Origin: an uncultured Eubacteriales bacterium
Lineage (GTDB): Bacteria; Bacillota; Clostridia; Christensenellales; CAG-917
Length of the DNA: 6,909 nt
NCBI GenBank assembly: GCA_900550855.1
Contig: URTQ01000084.1
Coordinates: 1-6,909, forward strand
Direction: 5' to 3'
The notes under the pieces were generated by a model. It was not told where the DNA came from, searched no databases, and was given only the letters and a program-made list of their open reading frames with translations. Shown piece by piece: positions 1 to 5,699 of the stretch. The translations under genes were made by a program, and so were the position numbers. The number at the start of each line of letters is the position of its first letter. Position 1 is the first letter of the stretch.

Positions 1-88
1 TTGTATTTGCGAGGACTTTGCCGTTCTCGTCCATAATGACTGCTTTGGTGTAGGTAGAACCTACGTCGCATCCGCCAAAATATTTCAT
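1..88 (-). CDS. 2-hydroxyacyl-CoA dehydratase activator (BadF/BcrA/HgdC ASKHA ATPase), N-terminal fragment
   Basis: Only the first 29 codons are in the window; the gene continues beyond base 1. The translation starts MKYFGGCDVGSTYTKAVIMD, followed by ENGKVLANT. The GCDVGSTYTKAV stretch is the phosphate-1 loop of the ASKHA (actin/sugar kinase/Hsp70) fold, in the form typical of the BadF/BadG/BcrA/HgdC family. Members are homodimeric, oxygen-sensitive [4Fe-4S] ATPases that pass a single low-potential electron to 2-hydroxyacyl-CoA dehydratases or benzoyl-CoA reductases. A GGAG Shine-Dalgarno at 98-101, 9 nt before the ATG, supports the start. The gene follows the HgdA-like gene by 16 bases and is clearly in the same operon. 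The cluster-binding cysteines and the rest of the nucleotide site lie outside the window, so the family call rests on the N-terminus plus context. Confidence 0.82.
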   Translation of the reverse strand, partial: MKYFGGCDVGSTYTKAVIMDENGKVLANT

Positions 89-104
89 AATTCTTTTCTC
101 CTTT

Positions 105-1658
105 TTACCAGCGATTCGTATCGTCGAAATCAACGATAGTGGGGTCGAGAGGTTCTTCTCTCAACACGGTTTGCATATAGCGATTGACGTCGTTGCGCAT
201 ATCTTTTCTCGAAGCCTTTGTGGGATTCATAAGCGCGTGGTATACCCAAACGATATGGATGCCGCGTTTTCTGCCTTCTTCTTCGATGAGTCCGTGATAA
301 CCTGCCATAGACTTGCAACCGATATGTTCGTACATAAGCACCATATCCGCGTTGTATTCTTCGCAGTATTGCCAAAGTTGTTCGACGCCGACTTCGTAAC
401 CGCCGTTAGAGTGGTTGCGCATAATCATATTCATATTGTACTCGCCGAGGTCGAGCATCGCTTGCTCGTGATCCTCGTAGTTGATGGGCTTTGTGAGCGT
501 GAAGGAAAGCATATCGCAAAGCGTCACGATACCCCAGCAGTTTGCGAGCCATTGATTGAACGCGGTGTAGTATTGAGCGTGAACGCCCCATACGATTGCG
601 CGGTGACGGATTTCTTTTGCCGCCAAAACTTTGTTTTCGTAGCCTTTCTTTGCAAGGGCGGTGATTTCTTGGTCGAGTTTGAGGAACGACGCGTCGCGTC
701 CCGAAATAACCATATACTCTGCGTCGCGGTAAAGCATAATGTTGTTGCCGCAGATTTGAGGATAGGGCGTTTTGTTCATTTCAAGCCAAGTGTCGAACAA
801 AGCGTTTTGAGCGTTGTAGGTCTTGCAGTTCTTCGCAAAAGCGTCCCAGTCCCACTTTTCGCCCGTGTGTTCTTCGATAAACTTGATTGCCGCAACCACT
901 TGATCGCGAGAGTAGGGAAGAACGGACGCTTGTTGGTGGCGCATAGGCGCAGCCATCGTGAAAGAGGGAAGATCGTCGTGTCTGTCTTCGATTTGGTTGC
1001 CCATAAGCGAGCCGTCGCAAGTGGTGTTGCAGTGGATTGCGCATACGCCGCAGATAGGAAAGTCCTCGTCGATTGCGCAACCGAGTTCGGCGCAGGGCAT
1101 CGGGCATACGTCGGACGGAATCTGAAATTCTTCGGAAACTTCGATGTAGTGAAGAACGCCGTCTTGCGCTATTGTAGAACCCGTGTAGATTGCAGGCACT
1201 TCTTTGGACACGAATTTGAGGTTGGGGAAGCCCATTGCGACCACCATCATACCGTTTTCGTCCATAATGACGACCTTTTTGTTGAGTTCGTCGTATTTGC
1301 CGTGCTTGTTGCCGATACGCTTGTCGCACTTAAAGAGCGTATCCATAGTTTGCGTAAGGTGTCCGACGATGCTGTCGTATTGCTTGTGACCTATGCGAAG
1401 TTGCGGACCGCGTACGCCTTCGAGGTGACGGTCGATATAGTCGAATGCCGCCATATAGTTGCCGAACCATCTGTAAGTGAATAACGCCTTAATCGTGGTG
1501 GGTTTCATAATGAATTTGCCCATAACGAGAAGGTTTTTGAGCCAGCAACCGAAGTCGTACATCGTGTCTTTGAAGCCGCGCCATTCTCTGCGAGTGGACG
1601 TCTTTTTGCCGGCTTTGTAGAATTTGCCGAGTTTTTCGGAATTAAGTTTTGCGCCCAT
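105..1658 (-). CDS. 2-hydroxyacyl-CoA dehydratase subunit, HgdA-like (alpha)
   Basis: A 517-residue protein of the HgdA/FldB/HadB dehydratase family, somewhat longer than the roughly 410-480 residues usual for these subunits. The family forms [4Fe-4S] heterodimers that eliminate water from 2-hydroxyacyl-CoA after one-electron activation. The C-terminal EHIGCKS (C448) has the form and place of a conserved cluster cysteine. The central segment carries CPMPC (C185, C189), C194, CGVC (C203, C206) and the family-like CNTTCDG (C210, C214), giving seven cysteines in 30 residues. Residues 1-130 are basic and aromatic-rich and form an N-terminal extension whose role I cannot name. The ATG lies 2 bases after the stop of the HgdB-like gene, with AAGGAG inside that gene's end (about 10 nt spacing), which implies translational coupling. 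The substrate cannot be read from sequence; 2-hydroxyglutaryl-CoA is only one possibility. Confidence 0.85.
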   Translation of the reverse strand: MGAKLNSEKLGKFYKAGKKTSTRREWRGFKDTMYDFGCWLKNLLVMGKFIMKPTTIKALFTYRWFGNYMAAFDYIDRHLEGVRGPQLRIGHKQYDSIVGHLTQTMDTLFKCDKRIGNKHGKYDELNKKVVIMDENGMMVVAMGFPNLKFVSKEVPAIYTGSTIAQDGVLHYIEVSEEFQIPSDVCPMPCAELGCAIDEDFPICGVCAIHCNTTCDGSLMGNQIEDRHDDLPSFTMAAPMRHQQASVLPYSRDQVVAAIKFIEEHTGEKWDWDAFAKNCKTYNAQNALFDTWLEMNKTPYPQICGNNIMLYRDAEYMVISGRDASFLKLDQEITALAKKGYENKVLAAKEIRHRAIVWGVHAQYYTAFNQWLANCWGIVTLCDMLSFTLTKPINYEDHEQAMLDLGEYNMNMIMRNHSNGGYEVGVEQLWQYCEEYNADMVLMYEHIGCKSMAGYHGLIEEEGRKRGIHIVWVYHALMNPTKASRKDMRNDVNRYMQTVLREEPLDPTIVDFDDTNRW

Positions 1659-1660
1659 AC

Positions 1661-2857
1661 TCAGTGTTCTCCTTTTTCATTCTGAATTTTTTTGATTTCC
1701 ATAGCCTCTACGAACGCTTGGATTCTCGTGCGAAGTTGTCCCGATTGACCCGCGTTGTAAGGACGGTCGATGGAAAGCACCTGATGACCGTATTCGTTTT
1801 GCAAAACCGCGTGCATAAAGGGTCTGCCGTAGCCCCAGTAGTCGCAGAATTTGATTTGTTCGATGATGATACCGTCAGCCTTGTATTCTTTTGCGATTTT
1901 GTCCACATACGCGTGACGCTCGTTCACCTTTTCGGTGTTGAGAAAGCGCGGGCATTGACCAGATTGCATATAGTATCTGCAAACTTGCGTGAGCGCGTCC
2001 TCGTCGTCGGTGAGTACGATTTCTTGTCTGCCGGGCAAAGAGCCGAAGCAGTATCTGTCCGCAACCACGACAAGACCCGTGTCTTCTGCGAGTTTGATGA
2101 AACTCGGATCGTCGATTTCGCTTCCCACCATTGCCACGCGCGCACGGTACGTTCCCACGGGATCGGGAACTCTGGTTTTGAGTTCTTCCGCGGTTTCTTC
2201 GAGTTTTTCGATGAGCAGGTCTTTGGGGCAGCAGTACGTCGCAAGACAGAAAATCGCGAACTCGTAACCCGTGATACGCGGCGATTCTTCCTTTCTGTAC
2301 TCACCGATTTCGGTGATAAGACGGGAAATTTTGTTTTGTTCCTCAACCGCTTTGCGAATTGCGGCGTCGCTCACGTCGATGCCGAGATGCTCGTGAAGGG
2401 GCTTCAAGCAATGCTCTTGCATTTGCAAGACGTAGTGTTTGAGGGTCACTTCGTCGCTCTTCATAGGAACGTCGCAGTAGGACGCGAAAAATCCTTCGTG
2501 CGGACAGCAACCGAGATGTTCGATGTTTTCGGCAAGTCGGTTCATCATTGCGCACGCTTCGGGCGCGATGATTGCGTCAAGAAAGGAAAATCCGCCTTCG
2601 AGCGCGCGTTCGAGGATTGCGCGGCACGCTTCGCAGAAAATGGGGCTGAGATAGTAGTTGCCCATTTCCGTGCTCGTTGTTCTCGGCGCGCGAAGTCTTA
2701 CCGAAAAGATTCCCGGCAAGTTGAGCAGGGGTTCGGGAATCTGATAGCAAACGTGTCCGATTGCCTTTCTTCCCGCCTCTTGCGCCTGTTGGATGAGTTC
2801 GTTGTTGGAATTTTCCAACAAGTTCTCAAAGTAGATGAGGTGTTTTAGATCTCTCAC
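1661..2857 (-). CDS. 2-hydroxyacyl-CoA dehydratase subunit, HgdB-like (beta)
   Basis: A 398-residue protein of the HgdB/FldC/HadC family, close to the family's usual 370-400 residues. It is the likely partner of the HgdA-like subunit encoded immediately downstream. Family features are visible in order: GHVCYQIPEPLL (C37), SPIFCEACRA (C75, C78), IAPEACAMMNR (C102), the mid-protein VAMVGSEIDDP with a following ADRYCFGSLPG (around 242-276), and IEQIKFCDYWGYGRP (C338) near the C-terminus. By analogy with solved dehydratases, C37 or C75/78, C102 and C338 are candidate cluster ligands; this assignment is inferred. The start is GTG: an AGGAG at 2865-2869 sits 7 nt upstream and no better in-frame ATG is available. 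The stop is 2 bases before the HgdA-like start. Substrate unknown; a benzoyl-CoA-reductase-like or other non-dehydratase use cannot be excluded. Confidence 0.85.
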   Translation of the reverse strand: MRDLKHLIYFENLLENSNNELIQQAQEAGRKAIGHVCYQIPEPLLNLPGIFSVRLRAPRTTSTEMGNYYLSPIFCEACRAILERALEGGFSFLDAIIAPEACAMMNRLAENIEHLGCCPHEGFFASYCDVPMKSDEVTLKHYVLQMQEHCLKPLHEHLGIDVSDAAIRKAVEEQNKISRLITEIGEYRKEESPRITGYEFAIFCLATYCCPKDLLIEKLEETAEELKTRVPDPVGTYRARVAMVGSEIDDPSFIKLAEDTGLVVVADRYCFGSLPGRQEIVLTDDEDALTQVCRYYMQSGQCPRFLNTEKVNERHAYVDKIAKEYKADGIIIEQIKFCDYWGYGRPFMHAVLQNEYGHQVLSIDRPYNAGQSGQLRTRIQAFVEAMEIKKIQNEKGEH

Positions 2858-2864
2858 GATATAT

Positions 2865-2869
2865 CTCCT
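2865..2869 (-). promoter_or_regulatory. Ribosome binding site that fixes the GTG start of the HgdB-like gene
   Basis: On the minus strand AGGAG is followed by a 7-nt spacer and then GTG at 2857. The site shares bases with the TAG stop of the CooC-like gene, so termination there and initiation downstream are probably coupled. Confidence 0.75.
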
Positions 2870-3629
2870 ATAAAATATGTATTTCTTTCAAAACTTTCCT
2901 TGCGCCTACGCACAGAGGCGAGTCGGACGGCAAAGAAAATACGTTTTCGCCCTTTGCGTCCATATCCGCAAGCGCGAAATCGGCAGGAATATACGCAAAA
3001 GTTTCGAGTCCTTCCACTTCGGGCTTTTGCGCGAGCGCTTCCTCGCTCAAACGATTTTGCACAACGCCGATTTCGTCGTACATCACGAGGTCTGTCGCAA
3101 CTTTTGCGATTGTCGCAACCACGTCGCGACCCTTTTTCGACTGGTCGGTGACAAGCAAAAGATGAGTCACCTTTTCCATAACTCTGCGGTTTATCTGCTC
3201 TATGCCTGCCTCGCCGTCAATCACCACGAAGTCGTAGTGCTTGGCGATAAGTGCGATGACGTCTTTTAGATAAGTGTTTATCTTGCAATAGCAACCCGCG
3301 CTTTCGGGACGGCCTATCGCGATAAAGGAAAATCCGTTTTGCGCGCAAATGGCTTCGTCGACGGAATATTCCGCGTTTCCGAGTATTTCAAGAGGGGATA
3401 TTTTGCCGTTTTGGGTTTGCTCGGCGGTTTCCTTGCGCATGTCGTCGATTGTTTTCGTCGGCTCTACGCCCAAAGCGGTGGACAAACCTATCGCAGGGTC
3501 TGCGTCTATTGCAAGTATTTTTTTGTTCGGGAAATTTTCAACGAGAAGTTTTACGATTACGGCAGAAAGAGAGGTCTTTCCGACACCCCCTTTTCCTGCA
3601 ACGGCAATGATTTTCGTTTGTCCGTCCAT
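2868..3629 (-). CDS. CooC/MinD-type P-loop ATPase with CxC metal-binding motif
   Basis: A 253-residue SIMIBI-class ATPase of the CooC/MinD family, full length for CooC-like proteins. Visible motifs are the deviant Walker A AGKGGVGKTS (11-20, with the signature first lysine K13), switch I IDADP (41-45), the Walker-B-like strand VVIDGEAGIEQINRR (135-149), and GCYC with C113 and C115. In CooC, the ATPase that helps insert nickel into CO dehydrogenase, a CxC at the corresponding place binds metal at the dimer interface. DGEAGIE likewise resembles CooC rather than cell-division MinD. It is the first gene of the operon and ends 10 bases before the HgdB-like start, with its TAG stop overlapping that gene's ribosome site. 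A GAGG lies 7 nt before the ATG. No CO dehydrogenase gene is in the window, so a maturation or electron-delivery role for the dehydratase is inference. Confidence 0.85.
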   Translation of the reverse strand: MDGQTKIIAVAGKGGVGKTSLSAVIVKLLVENFPNKKILAIDADPAIGLSTALGVEPTKTIDDMRKETAEQTQNGKISPLEILGNAEYSVDEAICAQNGFSFIAIGRPESAGCYCKINTYLKDVIALIAKHYDFVVIDGEAGIEQINRRVMEKVTHLLLVTDQSKKGRDVVATIAKVATDLVMYDEIGVVQNRLSEEALAQKPEVEGLETFAYIPADFALADMDAKGENVFSLPSDSPLCVGARKVLKEIHIL

Positions 3630-3655
3630 CGTTTAACCTCGAAAGAAAAGATATT

Positions 3656-3678
3656 GCGGTCGCTTTAATCTCGACCGC
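3656..3678 (-). promoter_or_regulatory. Leader hairpin upstream of the CooC-like gene
   Basis: A perfect 7-bp inverted repeat, GCGGTCG/CGACCGC, with a 9-nt loop lies in the predicted 5' leader. It ends 26 bases before the CooC-like ATG. On the transcript it is followed by the interrupted U-rich run AATATCTTTTCTTTC and then the GAGG ribosome site. It could be a weak attenuator, an mRNA-stability element or an operator. The U-run is too broken for a confident terminator call. Confidence 0.4.
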
Positions 3679-3708
3679 GTATGTGCGCGTAAAACTTAAC
3701 TTATAGAA

Positions 3709-3740
3709 CGCGCATGCGTGCTTGCGCACTTGCGTGCGCG
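3709..3740 (-). repeat. GC-rich inverted-repeat region with two alternative pairings in the operon leader
   Basis: An outer 6-bp inverted repeat pairs CGCGCA (3709-3714) with TGCGCG (3735-3740). Nested in it, 3724-3739 forms a perfect 6-bp stem, GCGCAC/GTGCGC, closed by a GCAA tetraloop when read on the minus strand. The two pairings share bases and exclude each other. The segment starts about 15 bases after the -10 element, so it would lie at the very 5' end of the operon mRNA. Confidence 0.5.
3726..3739 (-). repeat. 14-base leader motif, copy 1
   Basis: On the minus strand this reads GCGCACGCAAGTGC, identical to 4822-4835 on the plus strand. Both copies point the same way relative to their downstream genes. 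The core GCAC-GCAA-GTGC is a stem with a GNRA-type tetraloop. In this copy the stem extends to 6 bp. Confidence 0.55.
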
Positions 3741-3754
3741 TATGCAACACAAAA

Positions 3755-3783
3755 ATTTTAACAGTCTAAAATCTAAAAATCAA
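3755..3783 (-). promoter_or_regulatory. Sigma-A-type promoter of the CooC/dehydratase operon
   Basis: On the minus strand, -35 TTGATT (3778-3783) is separated by exactly 17 bases from -10 TAAAAT (3755-3760, five of six matches to TATAAT). A TG one base upstream of the -10 gives an extended -10. Transcription would begin near 3748, leaving a leader of about 120 nt before the ATG at 3629. The motif match is seen in the sequence; activity is inferred. Confidence 0.65.
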
Positions 3784-3877
3784 CCCATTTCGACACAAAT
3801 CGTGCAAAATCGCGCTGTAAAAATTCGCCAATCGGACAAGTGTTCGACAACGTTGCGGAAAATTGCGAAAAGCAAAC

Positions 3878-3904
3878 AAAAAGAGGCGTTTTTCGCCCCT
3901 TTTT
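3878..3904 (-). terminator. Rho-independent terminator of the collagen-like gene
   Basis: Read on the minus strand, GGGGCG, loop AAAAA, CGCCTC forms a 6-bp stem with one G-U pair and is followed by TTTTTG. An A-tract precedes the stem. It starts about 30 bases after the collagen-like stop codon. On the plus strand the stem has an A/C mismatch, so it is better formed for minus-strand transcription. It separates the collagen-like unit from the co-directional dehydratase operon. Confidence 0.85.
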
Positions 3905-3933
3905 GCGAGTTGATTTTTGTTGCGACGACAGCG

Positions 3934-4635
3934 TTATACGATTCTCATCGCCGTGACGTTCGCGCCCGTGAGGTTTACGCTCTCGCCCGAAACGTTGTAA
4001 ATCGAAAGCGTCGTTCCGTCCGCGGTTGCGTTGTACAGAATGGTTTTCGATACGTTTGCGGCGTTTGCGGTCGTTGCGTAGTCGGTGATAATCTCGTTTG
4101 CGTCCGCCGCGCCGTTCACATACAGTTGAACGGACAAATTGCCGTCCGCGCCTCTTTCGCCCGTCGCGCCGTAGGTGACGAGATACGTTCCTTGCGGCAG
4201 AGTTATCGCGTTAGAGGCAAGCGACATTGTGGTCGTCGGGGTGGTGACGGAAGTTGCAAGAGGAATAATCGCGCCCGAAGCGACGGTTTGCGTTCCGCCG
4301 TAGGCATAGAGTGCGTCTTGAAGCGCGCTCGTACCCGCTTCGCCTTGCGGTCCTTGCGGACCGGTTGCGCCCGTCGCACCCGTTTCGCCCTGAATACCTT
4401 GCGGGCCTTGCGGGCCTTGCGGACCTGTTGCGCCTGTTGCGCCCGTCGCGCCCGTTGCGCCGACAGGACCTTGAATACCCTGAGGTCCTTGCGGCCCTTG
4501 TGCGCCTTCCGGCCCCATAGGTCCTATCGGACCGACAGGACCTTGCGGACCTATCGGACCTCTGATATATTCCACCGAGTTTTGCGAGCAAGTCGGTCTT
4601 GTCTGACAGCAGGGATTGAAAAAGTTGAAAAACAT
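3934..4635 (-). CDS. Collagen triple-helix repeat protein with BclA/C1q-like C-terminal domain
   Basis: A 233-residue protein. Residues 1-25 (starting MFFNFFNPCCQTRPTC) contain C9, C10 and C16 and no classical signal peptide. Residues 26-103 are 26 uninterrupted Gly-X-Y triplets, rich in GPQ, GAT and GPI, predicted to form a collagen-like triple helix. Residues 104-233 are Thr/Ala/Val-rich with alternating beta patterns (QGTYLVTYGATGE, NLSVQLYVNGAAD, GTTLSIYNVSGE). They resemble the trimeric jelly-roll C-terminal domain of BclA-type proteins. Such proteins form hair-like filaments on spores or cell surfaces, and lack of a secretion signal fits assembly by the mother cell, but no spore gene lies nearby to confirm this. 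A strong AAGGAGGA at 4641-4648 lies 5 nt before the ATG. The gene is monocistronic and ends at a strong terminator. Confidence 0.85.
   Translation of the reverse strand: MFFNFFNPCCQTRPTCSQNSVEYIRGPIGPQGPVGPIGPMGPEGAQGPQGPQGIQGPVGATGATGATGATGPQGPQGPQGIQGETGATGATGPQGPQGEAGTSALQDALYAYGGTQTVASGAIIPLATSVTTPTTTMSLASNAITLPQGTYLVTYGATGERGADGNLSVQLYVNGAADANEIITDYATTANAANVSKTILYNATADGTTLSIYNVSGESVNLTGANVTAMRIV
4327..4560 (-). repeat. Gly-X-Y (collagen) tandem repeat tract inside the coding region
   Basis: Twenty-six consecutive 9-base units each encode Gly-X-Y. Some are nearly identical at DNA level: four GAT triplets in a row at residues 59-70, and recurring GPQ-GPQ-GIQ blocks. Near-identical units are prone to slippage and recombination, so the length may vary between strains and short-read assemblies may collapse it. 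Confidence 0.9.
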
Positions 4636-4821
4636 AAGCGTCCTCCTTCAAGTTTTATGTAAAGGCAAGCGAGATAGCGTACGAGTGTTTGACAAATCGT
4701 TATTTCAAGGCTTTCGTCAGGTTTTCAAAGGCGTATTTTTCCGTATACCATATGCAAGCAAAAAAAATTGTGATACACTGTAACCAAGCGCAAACGTATG
4801 CGTATATTCTGTGTAAACATT

Positions 4822-4835
4822 GCGCACGCAAGTGC
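4822..4835 (+). repeat. 14-base leader motif, copy 2
   Basis: GCGCACGCAAGTGC, an exact copy of the motif in the CooC-operon leader and in the same orientation relative to its downstream gene. The core forms a 4-bp stem with a GCAA tetraloop. It ends 3 bases before the AGGAAG ribosome site of the membrane-protein gene, so folding or protein binding here could affect initiation. Confidence 0.55.
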
Positions 4836-4838
4836 AAA

Positions 4839-4844
4839 AGGAAG
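4839..4844 (+). promoter_or_regulatory. Ribosome binding site fixing the start at 4851
   Basis: AGGAAG lies 6 nt before the ATG at 4851. The reading frame stays open upstream to 4689, but that extension encodes non-family-like sequence, overlaps the intergenic region and has no ribosome site. The start at 4851 also matches the beginning of the amphipathic prefix domain. Confidence 0.7.
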
Positions 4845-4850
4845 TACGGT

Positions 4851-5699
4851 ATGAAAGAAAGATTCAAAAAGTATCTCGAAGAACATTTCAAAAAAATCGC
4901 GCCTACGCAAGCGGCTATGGAATACCGCAAAGCGATGTTGCGACAACTTCTCGACAGAGAACAAGAGTTGCGCATAAAGGGCGTCACCGACGACAATCTT
5001 ATCTTCGATATGGCTGTGTCCGAACTCGGCGATTTCGATCAGACCTTGGCAAATTTCGAGCAAAGACAAATCAAGAGCGGCGAAGTCAAACGCAAAGTCA
5101 GTGCGGCAAGCATTTGCGCGGCGGCAATCGTTGCGCTTTTGACGATAGTGTATCTCATCGTCGGCGCGGTTGCGAAAATCTGGCATCCTGCTTGGCTCAT
5201 TATGGTGGGCGGCGTGTTTGCGGGCGCAAGCGTGTTGCTCGTTTACGGCGCGGTCAGATTCGCGGCGAAAAAGAAATACGTTCCCGTCAGAATATTCGTT
5301 GCGATATGCGAAGTTTTGCTCACGGTTTTCGTGTTCTTGCTCTTGCAACTCGTGTTCAAACTCAACGGCGCGTGGATGAGTTTTCTCGCAATGGTTGCGG
5401 TGCTTTTCGGTGTGGATACGGCAATCGCGTTCGGCACGAACAGCAAAATCAAATGGTTTGAATTGCCCGTATTCATCGAGGTCGCGGCGGTTATGCTCTA
5501 CGTCATTTTGGGCATCACCGTTCAAGATATCTGGCATCCGGGCTGGCTTATGTGCCTTGCGGGCGTGGCGTGCGCACTCGTGCAACTCGTTGTTTTCGTA
5601 GTCAAGAAAGCAAAGGCGAAAAACAAGAAAGAAAAAGCCGCTCTCGAAGACAAGAACGAGAAAGAAGATCAAAAATACTGGACGGAATGGGACGATTAA
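4851..5699 (+). CDS. Membrane protein with HAAS/permease-prefix-like domain and three two-helix repeats
   Basis: A 282-residue integral membrane protein. Residues 1-75 are soluble, charged and helical, ending in the pattern KGVTDDNLIFDMAVSELGDF. This resembles the HAAS/DUF1700-type prefix domain often found before membrane helices in Bacillota. Six hydrophobic segments follow, at roughly 86-107, 114-136, 146-168, 174-194, 204-224 and 230-251. They fall into three hairpins: IWHPAW (110-115) in the first and IWHPGW (227-232) in the third are near copies, and NGAW (172-175) in the second is a degenerate equivalent. The C-terminal 30 residues are highly charged and probably cytoplasmic. No transport or enzyme motif is recognisable, so the function is unknown. 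HAAS-type proteins are often partnered with PadR-like regulators, but none is present here. The next gene begins 51 bases downstream on the same strand, so co-transcription is likely. Confidence 0.75.
   Translation: MKERFKKYLEEHFKKIAPTQAAMEYRKAMLRQLLDREQELRIKGVTDDNLIFDMAVSELGDFDQTLANFEQRQIKSGEVKRKVSAASICAAAIVALLTIVYLIVGAVAKIWHPAWLIMVGGVFAGASVLLVYGAVRFAAKKKYVPVRIFVAICEVLLTVFVFLLLQLVFKLNGAWMSFLAMVAVLFGVDTAIAFGTNSKIKWFELPVFIEVAAVMLYVILGITVQDIWHPGWLMCLAGVACALVQLVVFVVKKAKAKNKKEKAALEDKNEKEDQKYWTEWDD

Larger units (their letters stand above)
3630..3933. other. Intergenic region between the CooC/dehydratase operon and the collagen-like gene
   Basis: This 304-base stretch has no credible gene. From right to left it holds the collagen gene's terminator (3878-3904), a short direct repeat TTGCGGAAAA/TTGCGAAAA (3853-3871), a LexA-box-like palindrome (3833-3846, tentative), the operon promoter (3755-3783), a GC-rich structured leader segment (3709-3740) and a second hairpin (3656-3678) just before the CooC ribosome site. 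Confidence 0.7.
4636..4850. other. Divergent intergenic region between the collagen-like and membrane-protein genes
   Basis: This 215-base region must hold promoters in both directions. On the plus strand TATATT at 4803-4808 is a five-of-six -10 match, but no good -35 precedes it. It is followed 13 bases later by the shared 14-base hairpin motif. For the minus strand I find no convincing sigma-A promoter before the collagen-like gene, consistent with an alternative sigma factor but not proof of one. Confidence 0.45.

Noticed and set aside
21..1275. Shared VIMDENG peptide in the activator N-terminus and the HgdA-like subunit (bases near 30 and 1265)
   Set aside because: The similarity is confined to about seven residues and a short DNA match. 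It looks like a common beta-turn sequence rather than a duplication.
171..1484. A 437-codon plus-strand open frame opposite the HgdA-like gene
   Set aside because: It is an antisense shadow of a clear dehydratase gene, with no ribosome site and no recognisable domain.
1649..2848. A 399-codon plus-strand open frame opposite the HgdB-like gene
   Set aside because: It mirrors almost the whole HgdB-like gene. The Phe/Arg/Val-rich translation shows no motif, while the minus-strand reading has family motifs.
3718..4662. A 314-codon plus-strand open frame opposite the collagen-like gene
   Set aside because: Its Arg/Cys/Ala repeats are the complement of the Gly-X-Y codons, and it would run through the terminator hairpin.
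4746..4754. Sigma-K-like -10 (CATATGGTA on the minus strand) upstream of the collagen-like gene
   Set aside because: The -10 fits CATANNNTA, which would suit a spore-surface gene, but the nearest AC for a -35 is only 15 bases away instead of 16-17 and the site is over 100 bases from the start codon. Too weak to call.
4689..4850. A 54-codon N-terminal extension of the membrane protein
   Set aside because: There is no ribosome site, the composition is not domain-like, and it would cover the whole promoter and leader region. The AGGAAG before 4851 gives a better start.
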